From the NCBI GenBank assembly GCA_002343075.1, contig DDRH01000004.1, positions 33,392-97,391 on the forward strand: a stretch of DNA of 64,000 bases, in the 5' to 3' direction. The notes beneath the pieces are model-generated. The model saw nothing but the letters and a program-made list of their open reading frames with translations. It had not been told where the DNA came from and ran no database searches. The position numbers and the translations under genes are program-made. Positions 44,097 through 52,146 of this stretch are shown piece by piece; within the stretch, counting starts at the first letter, position 1, and each line of letters starts with the position of its first letter. Origin of the DNA: Phycisphaerales bacterium UBA2421. GTDB taxonomy: Bacteria > Planctomycetota > Phycisphaerae > Tepidisphaerales > Tepidisphaeraceae.

Positions 44097-45329
44097 TTAA
44101 CTGCCTGCCCAATTGCCAAGCATCTGCGCAAGACCGGTCAGCCCGGGCCGGAGCCACGCTGCGATCGGGCAATAGAATAACACAGCAACGGCGGTGCCGA
44201 TAGACAGGTACGGCCCGTAGGGGATCTCCCGCTTTTGTCGCGTCGCCAGCAGATAAAGCGCGATCGCCATGCCGGCAAATGGCGCAATGAAAAATGCAAC
44301 GGTAACCTGCCCGGCCCCAATAATGGCACCCACCCCAAACATCAGGTGCACATCACCCAGCCCCATCGCAACCTTGCGAAAGCCGATGGTACCGAGGATT
44401 CGAGTCACCCATACCACCAGTCCACCCACCAGCGCACCGAGCATGGCGCCGAGTGCCCCCTTTACAAAAGGCGTGGCCAGCAACGCAGTCCACCACGCCG
44501 CAACCGAATCGACGCGCAACACCAGCAAGCCGAACACCGCAGCGAGCACCAGCGCCGGAAGGAGGAACAACATCTCCCTCGCGATCTCGCTGTAAATCTG
44601 CCACACCGAGTATGGCGGGGGCAGCGGGGGCGGATTTTCCCCGCGGTTTCTCGCCTCCGTCCACTCGGCGACGATCGAATTGCGATCGACCTCCAGCAGT
44701 GGCTCACCAAGCGGGAAACTGCGGCGCACCAGCCTGCTATAGATCAGCGCTACCGAGATGAGCCACCCGAGCGTGCCGCCCGCGGCGATGGCGTTGACCA
44801 CGGGGGAAGCGATCAGCAGCGACCCCCGCATCGAGGGCGAATCGACAATCGCATGCACCCCAACCCCCACCGCCGCGAGCAGCCAGCACATGCCCAGCGG
44901 GATGACAAACAGCTCATAGTCGATCAGGCTTGCCGCCAGGAGCGTCGCGAAGAGAAACATGTACAACGCGAAAATAGGCCAGTCACTGCGAATATCCAGC
45001 AATCGCACCGGCGGTGGGCACGGACCCCACTGCAGATCGAACATGGCAATGTAGTAAAATGCAAACAACGCCCCAGTCAGAAACTCAACGATAGGATATC
45101 GCGACGAAATCGCGGCCTTGCAATATCGACATTTGCCCCCCAGCCAGAGCCAGCCGAGCACCGGAACATTGTCATACCATGCCAGCGCATGCTCGCATTT
45201 CGGGCAGCGCGACGACGGATGAGACAACGACTCGCCCCGTGGCAGTCGATAAACGACAACGTTTAAGAATGAGCCAACGCACGCACCAAACGCAAACACG
45301 AAAGCGAGGATGACCCATTCCGGTGGCAA
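44097..45329 (-). CDS. pilD: Prepilin peptidase (type 4 leader peptidase, A24)
   Basis: 410 residues, longer than the usual 250-290. Opening AFGACVGSFLNVVVYRLPRG, then the zinc cysteines CPKC and CRYC (tetracysteine of the methylase domain), YPIVEFLTGALFA, and the catalytic aspartates in SLIDYELFVIP and MGLGDVHLMFGVG. The extra length is an insertion of about 120 residues between the two Asp motifs, including a Pro-rich loop (NPPPLPPPYSV). It processes prepilins for the pilus machine encoded by pilM to pilC 26 kb away. The only start is TTG at 45329, with no ribosome-binding site, directly at the point where gene content changes phylum; the true 5' end may be missing. Confidence 0.9.
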   Translation of the reverse strand: MPPEWVILAFVFAFGACVGSFLNVVVYRLPRGESLSHPSSRCPKCEHALAWYDNVPVLGWLWLGGKCRYCKAAISSRYPIVEFLTGALFAFYYIAMFDLQWGPCPPPVRLLDIRSDWPIFALYMFLFATLLAASLIDYELFVIPLGMCWLLAAVGVGVHAIVDSPSMRGSLLIASPVVNAIAAGGTLGWLISVALIYSRLVRRSFPLGEPLLEVDRNSIVAEWTEARNRGENPPPLPPPYSVWQIYSEIAREMLFLLPALVLAAVFGLLVLRVDSVAAWWTALLATPFVKGALGAMLGALVGGLVVWVTRILGTIGFRKVAMGLGDVHLMFGVGAIIGAGQVTVAFFIAPFAGMAIALYLLATRQKREIPYGPYLSIGTAVAVLFYCPIAAWLRPGLTGLAQMLGNWAGS

Positions 45330-45341
45330 TTGAATTCTAAA

Positions 45342-47480
45342 CTACTTGCCAACCGTCTTAAGCAAGAATGAGTAAACATCGGCCACTTCGTCGAGGATCT
45401 TGCTGACCGGCTTCCCCCCGCCGTGGCCGGCTTTGGGTTCAACGCGCATCAGCAGCAGATTCTCAGGCGAAGCGTTGGCCGCCAGCGCCGCGGCGAACTT
45501 GAAGCTGTGCGCGGGCACCACGCGGTCGTCGTGGTCGGCGGTCATCACCATCGTGGCCGGGTACTTCGCGGGCTTCACGTTGTGCAGCGGGCTGTAGGCC
45601 TTCAGGTAGGCGAACTCCTCCGGGCTGTTCTCGGCATTGCCGTACTCGGGCACCCAGCCGAAGCCGGCGGTGAACTTCTGGAAGCGGAGCATGTCCAGCA
45701 CGCCCACCTCGGGGAAGCACACGCCGAACAGGTCGGGACGCTGCGTCATCACCGCGCCCACGAGCAGACCGCCGTTGCTGCCACCGTTGATGCCCAGGTG
45801 CGGGGTGTCGGTCCACTTCTCGGCGATCAGGTATTCCGCCGCCGCGATGAAGTCATCGAACACGTTCTGCTTCTTCTCCTTCATGCCGGCCCTGTGCCAG
45901 TCCTCGCCGTACTCGCCACCGCCGCGCAGGTTGGCCAGCGCGAACACGCCGCCCTGTTCCAGCAGCAGCATGCGGCTGGTGCTGAAGCTAGGCGTCAGGC
46001 TCACATTGAACCCACCATAGGCATAGAGCAGCGTGGGGTTCTTGCCGTTCTTCTCCACGCCCTTCCTGTGCACGATGAACATGGGCACCTTGGTGCCGTC
46101 CTTGCTGGTGTAGAACACCTGCTCGGTGACGAAGTCGCTTGGGTCGAACTTCAGCTCGGGACGGAACCACACCTCGCTCTTGCCGGTGGCGTAGTCGTAC
46201 TTGTAGATGCTGCCGGGGTCGGTGAAGCTGGTGAAGCTGTAGAAGCTGAACGTGTCGCCGCGCTTGCCGCCGAAGCCGCCCGCGCTTCCGATGTCGGGCA
46301 GCGCGATCTCCTGCTTGTCGGTGCCATCGAGCTTCATGCGGTAGAAGCGGCTGGTGGCATCCTTCAGGTATTCCGCGAAGAGCAGTCCGCCGCCGGTGCT
46401 CACGCCCTGCAGCAGTTCCGGGGCCTGAGGGATGATGTCCTTCCAGTTCTCCTTGGCGGGGTTCTTCGGGTCCACCTCCACCAGGCGGTAGTTGGGCGCG
46501 TCCACCTCGGTCATCACCAGGAACTTGCCGGTGCCGGGCACGAAGTCCACGATACTGGTCTTGTGGTCGAAGCCGGTCTGCAGGGGCACCCAGGTGGTGG
46601 CCGGGGAGGGGATGCCACCGCTCCGCAGGTCGTGGAAATGCATCTCGTAGCCGTCGGTGCCGGTGCTCACGTACAGGGTGGCGAACTCTTCACCCTCGGT
46701 GACGCCGACGCCCACGTAGAGATCGCCGTTCTGGGTGTTCTCCCACACGAGCACGTCCTTCTCCTGCGGATCGCCCAGCTTGTGGTAGTACACCTTCTGG
46801 AACTTGCTGGCGGCGCTCAGCTCGGTGCCCTTGGCGGGGGTGGGGTAGCGGCTGTAGAAGAAGCCGTCCTTGTACCACGAGGCCCCGCTGAACTTGCTCC
46901 ACTTCAGCAGGTCGGTGGTGGGCTGCAGGGTGGTGAGGTCGTACACCATGATCTCCTGCCAGTCGCTGCCGGCCTTCTGGACGCCTACGGCCATGTAGCG
47001 ATTGTCCTTGCTGTGGCCCATGGGGTTGTACGTGGTTGTGCCGGCCGGGTCAAGTTGATTGGGGTCGATGAATACCCGGTCCTCGCCCTCGAGGCCCTTG
47101 CGCACATGGATCACGCTCTGGTTCTGCAGTCCGCTGTTCTTCCAGATGAAGAAGAGGTCTCCCACCCGCATGGGGCCACCCACCTTGGGGAAGTTGTACA
47201 GCTCCTCGTAGCGTTTCGCGAGGCTGTCACGGAAGGGGATCTTGGCCAGGAAGGCGTTGGTAACCGCGTTCTGGGCCTTCACCCACTCAGCCGTTTCGGC
47301 GCTGGTGTCGTTCTCCAGCCAGCGGTAGGGGTCGGCGATCCAGGTGCCATGCAGGCTGTCGCCTGCTGCGCTATCCCGGCGCGTCGCCGGGTACTCGATC
47401 TTCTCCGCCATGGGTTGCTCTGGTGACCCGCAGGCGCTCATCACGGCAAGGGATAGGGCAATGGGAGCGGTCGGTTTCAT
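45342..47480 (-). CDS. Prolyl oligopeptidase (S9A), lipoprotein
   Basis: 712 residues. Lipoprotein signal with lipobox VMSAC (Cys 17), so outside the cytoplasm. N-terminal seven-bladed propeller (about 80-430) opening with the family start YPATRRDSAAGDSLHGTWIADPYRWLEN, then the hydrolase domain with LRGGGEYGEDWH, the nucleophile in NGGSNGGLLVGA, the acid in ADHDDRVVPAHS and the His in KAGHGGG. Cleaves after proline in short peptides. Start ATG at 47480; a TACATTTG box lies 24 bases upstream (47512-47505). Codon use and family type are of Bacteroidota. The stop codon is 12 bases from the pilD start across the suspected join. Confidence 0.95.
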   Translation of the reverse strand: MKPTAPIALSLAVMSACGSPEQPMAEKIEYPATRRDSAAGDSLHGTWIADPYRWLENDTSAETAEWVKAQNAVTNAFLAKIPFRDSLAKRYEELYNFPKVGGPMRVGDLFFIWKNSGLQNQSVIHVRKGLEGEDRVFIDPNQLDPAGTTTYNPMGHSKDNRYMAVGVQKAGSDWQEIMVYDLTTLQPTTDLLKWSKFSGASWYKDGFFYSRYPTPAKGTELSAASKFQKVYYHKLGDPQEKDVLVWENTQNGDLYVGVGVTEGEEFATLYVSTGTDGYEMHFHDLRSGGIPSPATTWVPLQTGFDHKTSIVDFVPGTGKFLVMTEVDAPNYRLVEVDPKNPAKENWKDIIPQAPELLQGVSTGGGLLFAEYLKDATSRFYRMKLDGTDKQEIALPDIGSAGGFGGKRGDTFSFYSFTSFTDPGSIYKYDYATGKSEVWFRPELKFDPSDFVTEQVFYTSKDGTKVPMFIVHRKGVEKNGKNPTLLYAYGGFNVSLTPSFSTSRMLLLEQGGVFALANLRGGGEYGEDWHRAGMKEKKQNVFDDFIAAAEYLIAEKWTDTPHLGINGGSNGGLLVGAVMTQRPDLFGVCFPEVGVLDMLRFQKFTAGFGWVPEYGNAENSPEEFAYLKAYSPLHNVKPAKYPATMVMTADHDDRVVPAHSFKFAAALAANASPENLLLMRVEPKAGHGGGKPVSKILDEVADVYSFLLKTVGK

Positions 47481-47504
47481 GGTGAGGCGCTGGATGGTCC
47501 GCGC

Positions 47505-47512
47505 CAAATGTA
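47505..47512 (-). promoter_or_regulatory. Bacteroidota-type -7 box before prolyl oligopeptidase
   Basis: Minus strand TACATTTG, a full match to TAnnTTTG. No TTTG -33 element at the usual 19-base distance was seen. Confidence 0.45.
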
Positions 47513-47569
47513 TGCGGGGCCGCAGAGCCATCCATGGCCTTGACAGGTGTGGGATGGACCGTTGCCCGG

Positions 47570-48889
47570 TCAGGCCCTTCTCTTGCGCGCAAGAGCCGAC
47601 TGCTTGGGCCGGAGTTCATAGACGGTTCCCTGGCCGGGCATCAGGTGCACCGTGGTATCCAGCTGATCGGCGAGGGTATGGATGAGGTCCATGCCTAGGC
47701 TGTTCGGACGCTCCCAGCGGCTGCGGTCGGGAAGGCCCACACCATCGTCGCCGATGCGCAGGTGGAGGCCGCCATCGCTGCCATCGATGTGCACGATGAT
47801 GGTGCCGCGATCGCGGCCCCTGAAGGCGTACTTGAGCGAGTTGGAGATCACCTCGTTGATCAGGAGCCCCATGGGAATCAACGTATCCACGCCAAGCGTC
47901 GGCACCTGGATGCGGATATCGTGCTCGAGGCGGATGTCAATGGCGTAGGCTTGACAGAGGTCGCGCGTAAGCTGCGCCAGGTAGGTGCCCACGTCGATGT
48001 TCGCGAGGTCCTTGCTCAGGTAGGTCTGCTCATGCACCAGGGCCATGGCGCTCACGCGGTTCACGCATTCATTGAAGAGCTCCAGCGTCCGCGCGTCCTT
48101 CACCTGGTCCATCTGGAAGCGGATCAGGCTCTTCACGATCTGGAGGTTATTCTTCACGCGATGGTGGATCTCCTTGATCATCACCTCCTTCTCCTCCTTG
48201 CTGAGCATGGTCTCGCGCAGCTCGCGATTGGTGCGTTCCAGGGTGGACTTGGCCTGGGCGAGCTGCTCGCTCCGCAGGCGGCTCTCGCGGAGCAGGTCGC
48301 TGCGCATGGCCACCAGCCAGGCCAGGACGATGGCGAGCAGGCAGGCGGTCACCAGTAGGAACTGCGCCTCGTTCCATCTGTCGTTGAGCGATGCCGTGTG
48401 GCTGCTCAGCCCTTTCTCGTGCACCTCGCGGGCGGTTCCGTCGATCACCTTCTGGGCGCGCTGCATCATGATGTGGAAGATGGCCTCCAAGGCCCTCGGG
48501 TCGGCGACATGGCCGCCTTTGGCCATCGCTAGGGCGTGCAGCGAATCGGCTTGATGGATGACTCGGCCCAGGTCCTGCTGGAGGCGGTCCATGCCCGGCA
48601 GTCCCGCATACCGCTCGCTGATCCCTGCCGCCAGCTGCCTCAGCTTGCCCGATTCCCGGGGCCATTGGTGCTGCTGGGCGGAGATATCCACCCGGTGCAC
48701 CAGGGAGACGCGGTGCAGCTCGTCGTTCATGCGGCTGAGTTCGTCCAGCAGCATCACCTCTCGTTGGATGCTGGCCTGGAGCACCCGTGAGCGGGACATC
48801 AGATTGATTCCGTAGGCGATGAACAGCAGCGCCACCAAGGCGGCAGCCGCCGGCCAGCGTGACCACTTTCGAGCGATGGAACGGAGCAT
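47570..48889 (-). CDS. Membrane sensor histidine kinase (HisKA_2/HWE-like)
   Basis: 439 residues. Two membrane helices (about 15-32 and 176-195) enclose a periplasmic helical sensor. A coiled linker leads to the dimerisation/phospho-accepting segment IKEIHHRVKNNLQIVKSL (phospho-His around 245), typical of HisKA_2 kinases, then the ATPase with the N box LINEVISNSLKYAF and G box IGDDGVGLPD, and the family ending DLIHTLADQLDTTVHL. Input unknown. The following minus-strand gene is the peptidase; two single-domain response regulators lie 2 kb away, which could be partners. Confidence 0.9.
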   Translation of the reverse strand: MLRSIARKWSRWPAAAALVALLFIAYGINLMSRSRVLQASIQREVMLLDELSRMNDELHRVSLVHRVDISAQQHQWPRESGKLRQLAAGISERYAGLPGMDRLQQDLGRVIHQADSLHALAMAKGGHVADPRALEAIFHIMMQRAQKVIDGTAREVHEKGLSSHTASLNDRWNEAQFLLVTACLLAIVLAWLVAMRSDLLRESRLRSEQLAQAKSTLERTNRELRETMLSKEEKEVMIKEIHHRVKNNLQIVKSLIRFQMDQVKDARTLELFNECVNRVSAMALVHEQTYLSKDLANIDVGTYLAQLTRDLCQAYAIDIRLEHDIRIQVPTLGVDTLIPMGLLINEVISNSLKYAFRGRDRGTIIVHIDGSDGGLHLRIGDDGVGLPDRSRWERPNSLGMDLIHTLADQLDTTVHLMPGQGTVYELRPKQSALARKRRA

Positions 48890-48929
48890 GTGCGCGACCT
48901 TGAACGGCCATGGCCGCGCAGGGTTGCGC

Positions 48930-49490
48930 TCAGGGCTGCGTATTTGCCCTCAGGCGGGCCTCGAAGGCCTGGAGCACCGTGGAGATGCGTGCGTCCGCCA
49001 CAGCCTTCACTTCCGCATAGATGCGGCGGCTGTTGCTTGCACCCACCCCGCGGACGCGGCCTGCCGGTTCATCCCCTCGCAGCAGCAGGCCGAAATGGAT
49101 ACCGCCCCGAGGCGTTGTCCGATTCCCGGAATGGGTCAGCTCCGAGACCGTTATCCGGCACTCGCCCGCCTTCACATGGATGGTGACCCGGTACTGGATG
49201 GTCCCCATCGTCTCGTCGCGCATGCTCAGATGGGCCGAACGGTAATTGACCCGGGCCACGCCCTCGAGCATCCCGCCGTCCCGGTCCGTCCGCAGCGCCC
49301 TGGCCCCGGGTTCCTTCCCGAAGGTCCATGTCCAGGCTTCCTGTGCCCGGTCGAATAGGAGCACGGCATTGAGCGGCGCGGTGATGCTGCGGCTGTAGGT
49401 GATGGCGCCTGCGGCATCCGCCCCCAGGGGCTGGCACTCGGCGACCGGGCCGAGCAGGGCTGCGAGGATGATCAGGAGCACGGTCCGCAC
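48930..49490 (-). CDS. Exported DUF4468-like protein
   Basis: 186 residues from GTG at 49490 (TTG at 49499 is the alternative; a TAACTTG box overlaps it, favouring the later start). Signal peptide about 1-20 (VLLIILAALLGPVAEC). The body has the DUF4468 (TBP-like fold) pattern common in Bacteroidetes: LLFDRAQEAWTWTFGKE, MLEGVARVNYRS, MGTIQYRVTIHVKAGECRITVSELTHSG. Function unknown. It lies 40 bases upstream of the sensor kinase on the same strand. Confidence 0.65.
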   Translation of the reverse strand: MRTVLLIILAALLGPVAECQPLGADAAGAITYSRSITAPLNAVLLFDRAQEAWTWTFGKEPGARALRTDRDGGMLEGVARVNYRSAHLSMRDETMGTIQYRVTIHVKAGECRITVSELTHSGNRTTPRGGIHFGLLLRGDEPAGRVRGVGASNSRRIYAEVKAVADARISTVLQAFEARLRANTQP

Positions 49491-49528
49491 GGACCGCAAG
49501 TTAGCTGCATGGTGGGTCAGTGTCGGCC

Positions 49529-49536
49529 TACATTCG
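49529..49536 (+). promoter_or_regulatory. Bacteroidota-type -7 box before the NYN gene
   Basis: TACATTCG, close to TAnnTTTG, 27 bases before the ATG at 49564. Confidence 0.4.
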
Positions 49537-49563
49537 CCTCCTACACTAATACCTGTGTCGACT

Positions 49564-50487
49564 ATGGATCATCGCAGCAAGGGCACTGCAGCCCTCAAGG
49601 TGGGGGTGTTCTACGACGGTAGCTACTTCACCCACGTCAGCAACTACTACAACTATGTGCATCCGCACCGCCGGCGTCTCCATATCGGCGGCGTGCATGA
49701 TTTCATCAAGCACACGCTGGCCGAGCGGGAAGGCACGCGCCCGAGCCTCTGCCACATCATCGATGCCCACTTCTTCCGCGGCCGGTTCAGCGCGCGCGAT
49801 GCGAACGAGAAGCCCAACCAGCTCTACTATGACCGTGTCTTCGATGATGTGCTGATGTACAACGGGGTCCAGACCCACTACCTGCCCGTGAAGGACCTGC
49901 TCGGTCGGAAGCGTGAGAAGGGCATCGATGTGCTCATGGCGCTGGAGACCTATGAGCTGTGCATGCTGAAACGGTTCGATGTGGCCGTGCTGATCGCCAG
50001 CGACGGTGACCACGTACCCTTGGTGCGCAAGCTCCACGCGCTCGGCTGCAAGACCATGCTGATGGGGTGGGACTTCGAGTTCACCGATGAGCAAGGGGAG
50101 CAGCAGACCACCCGGACCAGCACGGACCTGTGGAATGAGGTGAGCTACCCGCTGCCCATGCATGACCTCATCGAGGAGGGCCTGAAGGAGGATGATGAGG
50201 TGGTCCGCGACATGTTCGTGATGCGCGACCCGTCCCGGGACTACGAAGGGGAGGGGGAGCGGCCCGCGGCGGCCCTGGTCGATGATGAGCGCCACCGCAG
50301 CACCGTCATGAGCCTGATGAACGGGTATGGCTTCATCCGGTACCCGGACAACAACCTCTTCTTCAGGCACGATGACCTGGAGGGTCTTGCCTTCGAGGAT
50401 CTCACCGTGAATGATGAGGTGGAATTCAACGTGGCCGTAAACCACCGCGGCCAGCGAGTGGCCAAGCGCATCACCCGTCCGGCTTGA
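49564..50487 (+). CDS. NYN-domain (LabA/DUF88-like) protein with cold-shock-like C-terminus
   Basis: 307 residues. The N-terminal NYN nuclease fold starts with LKVGVFYDGSYF (first Asp), includes DVLMALETYEL and the acidic cluster VAVLIASDGDHVPLVRKLHALGCK, the typical PIN-like metal site. An acidic linker follows (IEEGLKEDDEVV). Residues about 245-305 resemble a cold-shock domain: MNGYGFIRYPDNNLFFRHDDLEGLAFEDLTVNDEVEFNV, with the aromatic strand FIRY..NLFF and ending RGQRVAKRI. The pairing suggests an RNA-binding RNase; the catalytic activity is inferred. ATG at 49564, no long leader. Confidence 0.82.
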   Translation: MDHRSKGTAALKVGVFYDGSYFTHVSNYYNYVHPHRRRLHIGGVHDFIKHTLAEREGTRPSLCHIIDAHFFRGRFSARDANEKPNQLYYDRVFDDVLMYNGVQTHYLPVKDLLGRKREKGIDVLMALETYELCMLKRFDVAVLIASDGDHVPLVRKLHALGCKTMLMGWDFEFTDEQGEQQTTRTSTDLWNEVSYPLPMHDLIEEGLKEDDEVVRDMFVMRDPSRDYEGEGERPAAALVDDERHRSTVMSLMNGYGFIRYPDNNLFFRHDDLEGLAFEDLTVNDEVEFNVAVNHRGQRVAKRITRPA

Positions 50488-50494
50488 CCGATGG

Positions 50495-51190
50495 TCAGCG
50501 CAGAAGGGGGATGCTGAGTGCGAAGCTGCTGCCCTGTCCGGTTCCGCTGCTGAAGGCCCTGAGGCTGCCGCCATGGGCCTCGGCCCATTGCTGGGCGCGG
50601 GCAAGTGTTGAACGGCCCTGGGCCTCTCCGGCGGTGCTCCGACCTTTCAGCAAGGCATAGCGCGTGAAGACCTGCTCCAGGTCCTCCGCATCCATGCCGA
50701 TGCCTTCATCCTCCACGTTCAGGATGGCCGACCCGGCCTCGCACCGCAACGATACCCTGATGCGGGATCCGTGCGCGCTGAACTTCGAGGCATTGCTCAC
50801 GAGGGCGGTCACGAGCTGGTCGAGCCAATGAGGGTCGCCCAGTACACGCACGCCGGGCTCCATGTCGAGCTGGATGGATTGGCCCTTCCGCTCGATCCGG
50901 TGGCGCTGCCGCCCGATGGCCTCGGAAACGAGGCCGCTCAGGTCGACGGGACCGAGCTTCAGGCTGCACATTACGCGGTCGATGCCAAAGTCATCCAGCA
51001 GCTCTTCCGTGCTGCGCATGGCCTTGAAGTACTGCTGCTCGGCGAAGTGGATGAGCTCGCCGCGATCCGCTTCAGGCGCTTCGTGCAGCTGCATGATCGC
51101 CTGCTGGATGGCTGCAAGCCGGTTGCGCAGGTCATGCGCGAACCGGTGGAGGCGGTCCGATTGATCGGGGGTGGCCTTCATGGCTGGCAT
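50495..51190 (-). CDS. Soluble histidine kinase lacking a sensor domain
   Basis: 231 residues, no membrane segment and no input domain. H box FAHDLRNRLAAIQQAIMQ with phospho-His about residue 19, N box LVTALVSNASKFSAHG, G1 VEDEGIGM, and a C-terminal GGSLRAFSSGTGQGSSFAL G2-like segment. Its start overlaps the stop of the response-regulator gene (TGATG), so the two are translated coupled. Converges with the NYN gene 7 bases apart. The input presumably comes through the regulator or another protein. Confidence 0.85.
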   Translation of the reverse strand: MPAMKATPDQSDRLHRFAHDLRNRLAAIQQAIMQLHEAPEADRGELIHFAEQQYFKAMRSTEELLDDFGIDRVMCSLKLGPVDLSGLVSEAIGRQRHRIERKGQSIQLDMEPGVRVLGDPHWLDQLVTALVSNASKFSAHGSRIRVSLRCEAGSAILNVEDEGIGMDAEDLEQVFTRYALLKGRSTAGEAQGRSTLARAQQWAEAHGGSLRAFSSGTGQGSSFALSIPLLR

Positions 51191-51552
51191 CAGGCGCGCG
51201 CGAATCGCTGCAGCATGTCCTCGAGGTTGTCCGAATTGATGGGCTTGGGCAGGTAGTGCGCGTCCTTCAGTCCACGGATGGCCTCTATGACATCGGCCTT
51301 GGTGCTGGCGGTGAGGAACAGGATGGGGATCGGGTCCTTCGCATGGATCTCCTGGGCCAGTTCGAGCCCCGTCTTGGGCCCCTTGAGGTAGATGTCCATG
51401 ATGATCAGGTCCGGCCGGTCCCGCCGCATATGCTCCTCGGCTTCCTCCGAGCTTCGCGCCGTACCGATCACCTCGAAGCCCATGCGCTCCAACTGGAGCT
51501 GGTAGCTGAACGAAATGATCGTCTCATCCTCGATGATCAGGATCTTCTTCAT
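51190..51552 (-). CDS. Single-domain response regulator
   Basis: 120 residues, receiver domain only. Acidic pair ED (IIEDETII), phospho-acceptor Asp about 53 (LIIMDIYLKGPKTG), Thr/Ser (FLTAST) and Lys (YLPKPI) are all present. It lies directly upstream of the histidine kinase it overlaps (TGATG); no output domain, so it signals by protein contact like a CheY- or Spo0F-type relay. Confidence 0.9.
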   Translation of the reverse strand: MKKILIIEDETIISFSYQLQLERMGFEVIGTARSSEEAEEHMRRDRPDLIIMDIYLKGPKTGLELAQEIHAKDPIPILFLTASTKADVIEAIRGLKDAHYLPKPINSDNLEDMLQRFARA

Positions 51553-51580
51553 CTTATCAATGATGGGTTTGAGGTTGGGG

Positions 51581-52003
51581 TCATAGACGTCGGCCGGCGC
51601 GATCGGCGAGCACGCGCTCGAAGCTTTCCACGGAGAGGGCTTTCTCCACGTAGCCCATCACGGACCGGAAGGAGAGGGCCCGCTCCAGATCGCTCGGGCG
51701 GTTGCTGCTGCTGAACATCACTACGCTCGTGAGTCCGTTCGGCAGCAGAGCTTCCGCTTCGCAGGTGGCGAGGAACTCGAACCCGCTCACGGCAGGCATG
51801 TTTATGTCCACGAACATGAGGTCCGGCAGGTCCATGCCCTTGCGCATGTGCTCGAGCGCCTCCGCAGCACTGGTGTAGCAGGTCACCCGCCCCGTATAGC
51901 CCGCCTTCTTCAGCACCAGCTTGGTAACGAAGTTGCAGTCCTCCTCATCATCGATGATCAGGATGTGCAGGACCTCTGTGTGCTGGAGCGTGGCTTGGGG
52001 CAT
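51581..52003 (-). CDS. Single-domain response regulator (second)
   Basis: 140 residues. Receiver with IIDDEEDCNFV, phospho-Asp in LMFVDINMPAVSGFEF (about 66), and the switch segment SVVMFSSSNRPSD in place of the usual T, then VEKALS with the Lys. The short N-terminal extension MPQATLQHTEV is extra. Lies 28 bases upstream of the other regulator; all three signalling genes could be one transcript. Confidence 0.87.
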   Translation of the reverse strand: MPQATLQHTEVLHILIIDDEEDCNFVTKLVLKKAGYTGRVTCYTSAAEALEHMRKGMDLPDLMFVDINMPAVSGFEFLATCEAEALLPNGLTSVVMFSSSNRPSDLERALSFRSVMGYVEKALSVESFERVLADRAGRRL

Positions 52004-52146
52004 GCGTCGCGGTTCAAGCGGTTGGCGGGCGCGTTGAACGGAAGCCGGCCCTGTAAGGTTCGGGCGGCCGTGCCATCGGCAGCCGAAGGGCCTGCCGACT
52101 GGTGATCAATCGGACGGCGCTCGCCCGACGCAAGGCAAGCGGATCT

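Noticed and set aside
44235..45266. 343-codon plus-strand frame over pilD
   Set aside because: Antisense of the peptidase; its translation is Arg/Gln/His-rich without fold character.
45423..47426. 667-codon plus-strand frame over the prolyl oligopeptidase
   Set aside because: Antisense shadow of a well-supported peptidase gene; its translation is Val/His/Ala-rich without domain character.
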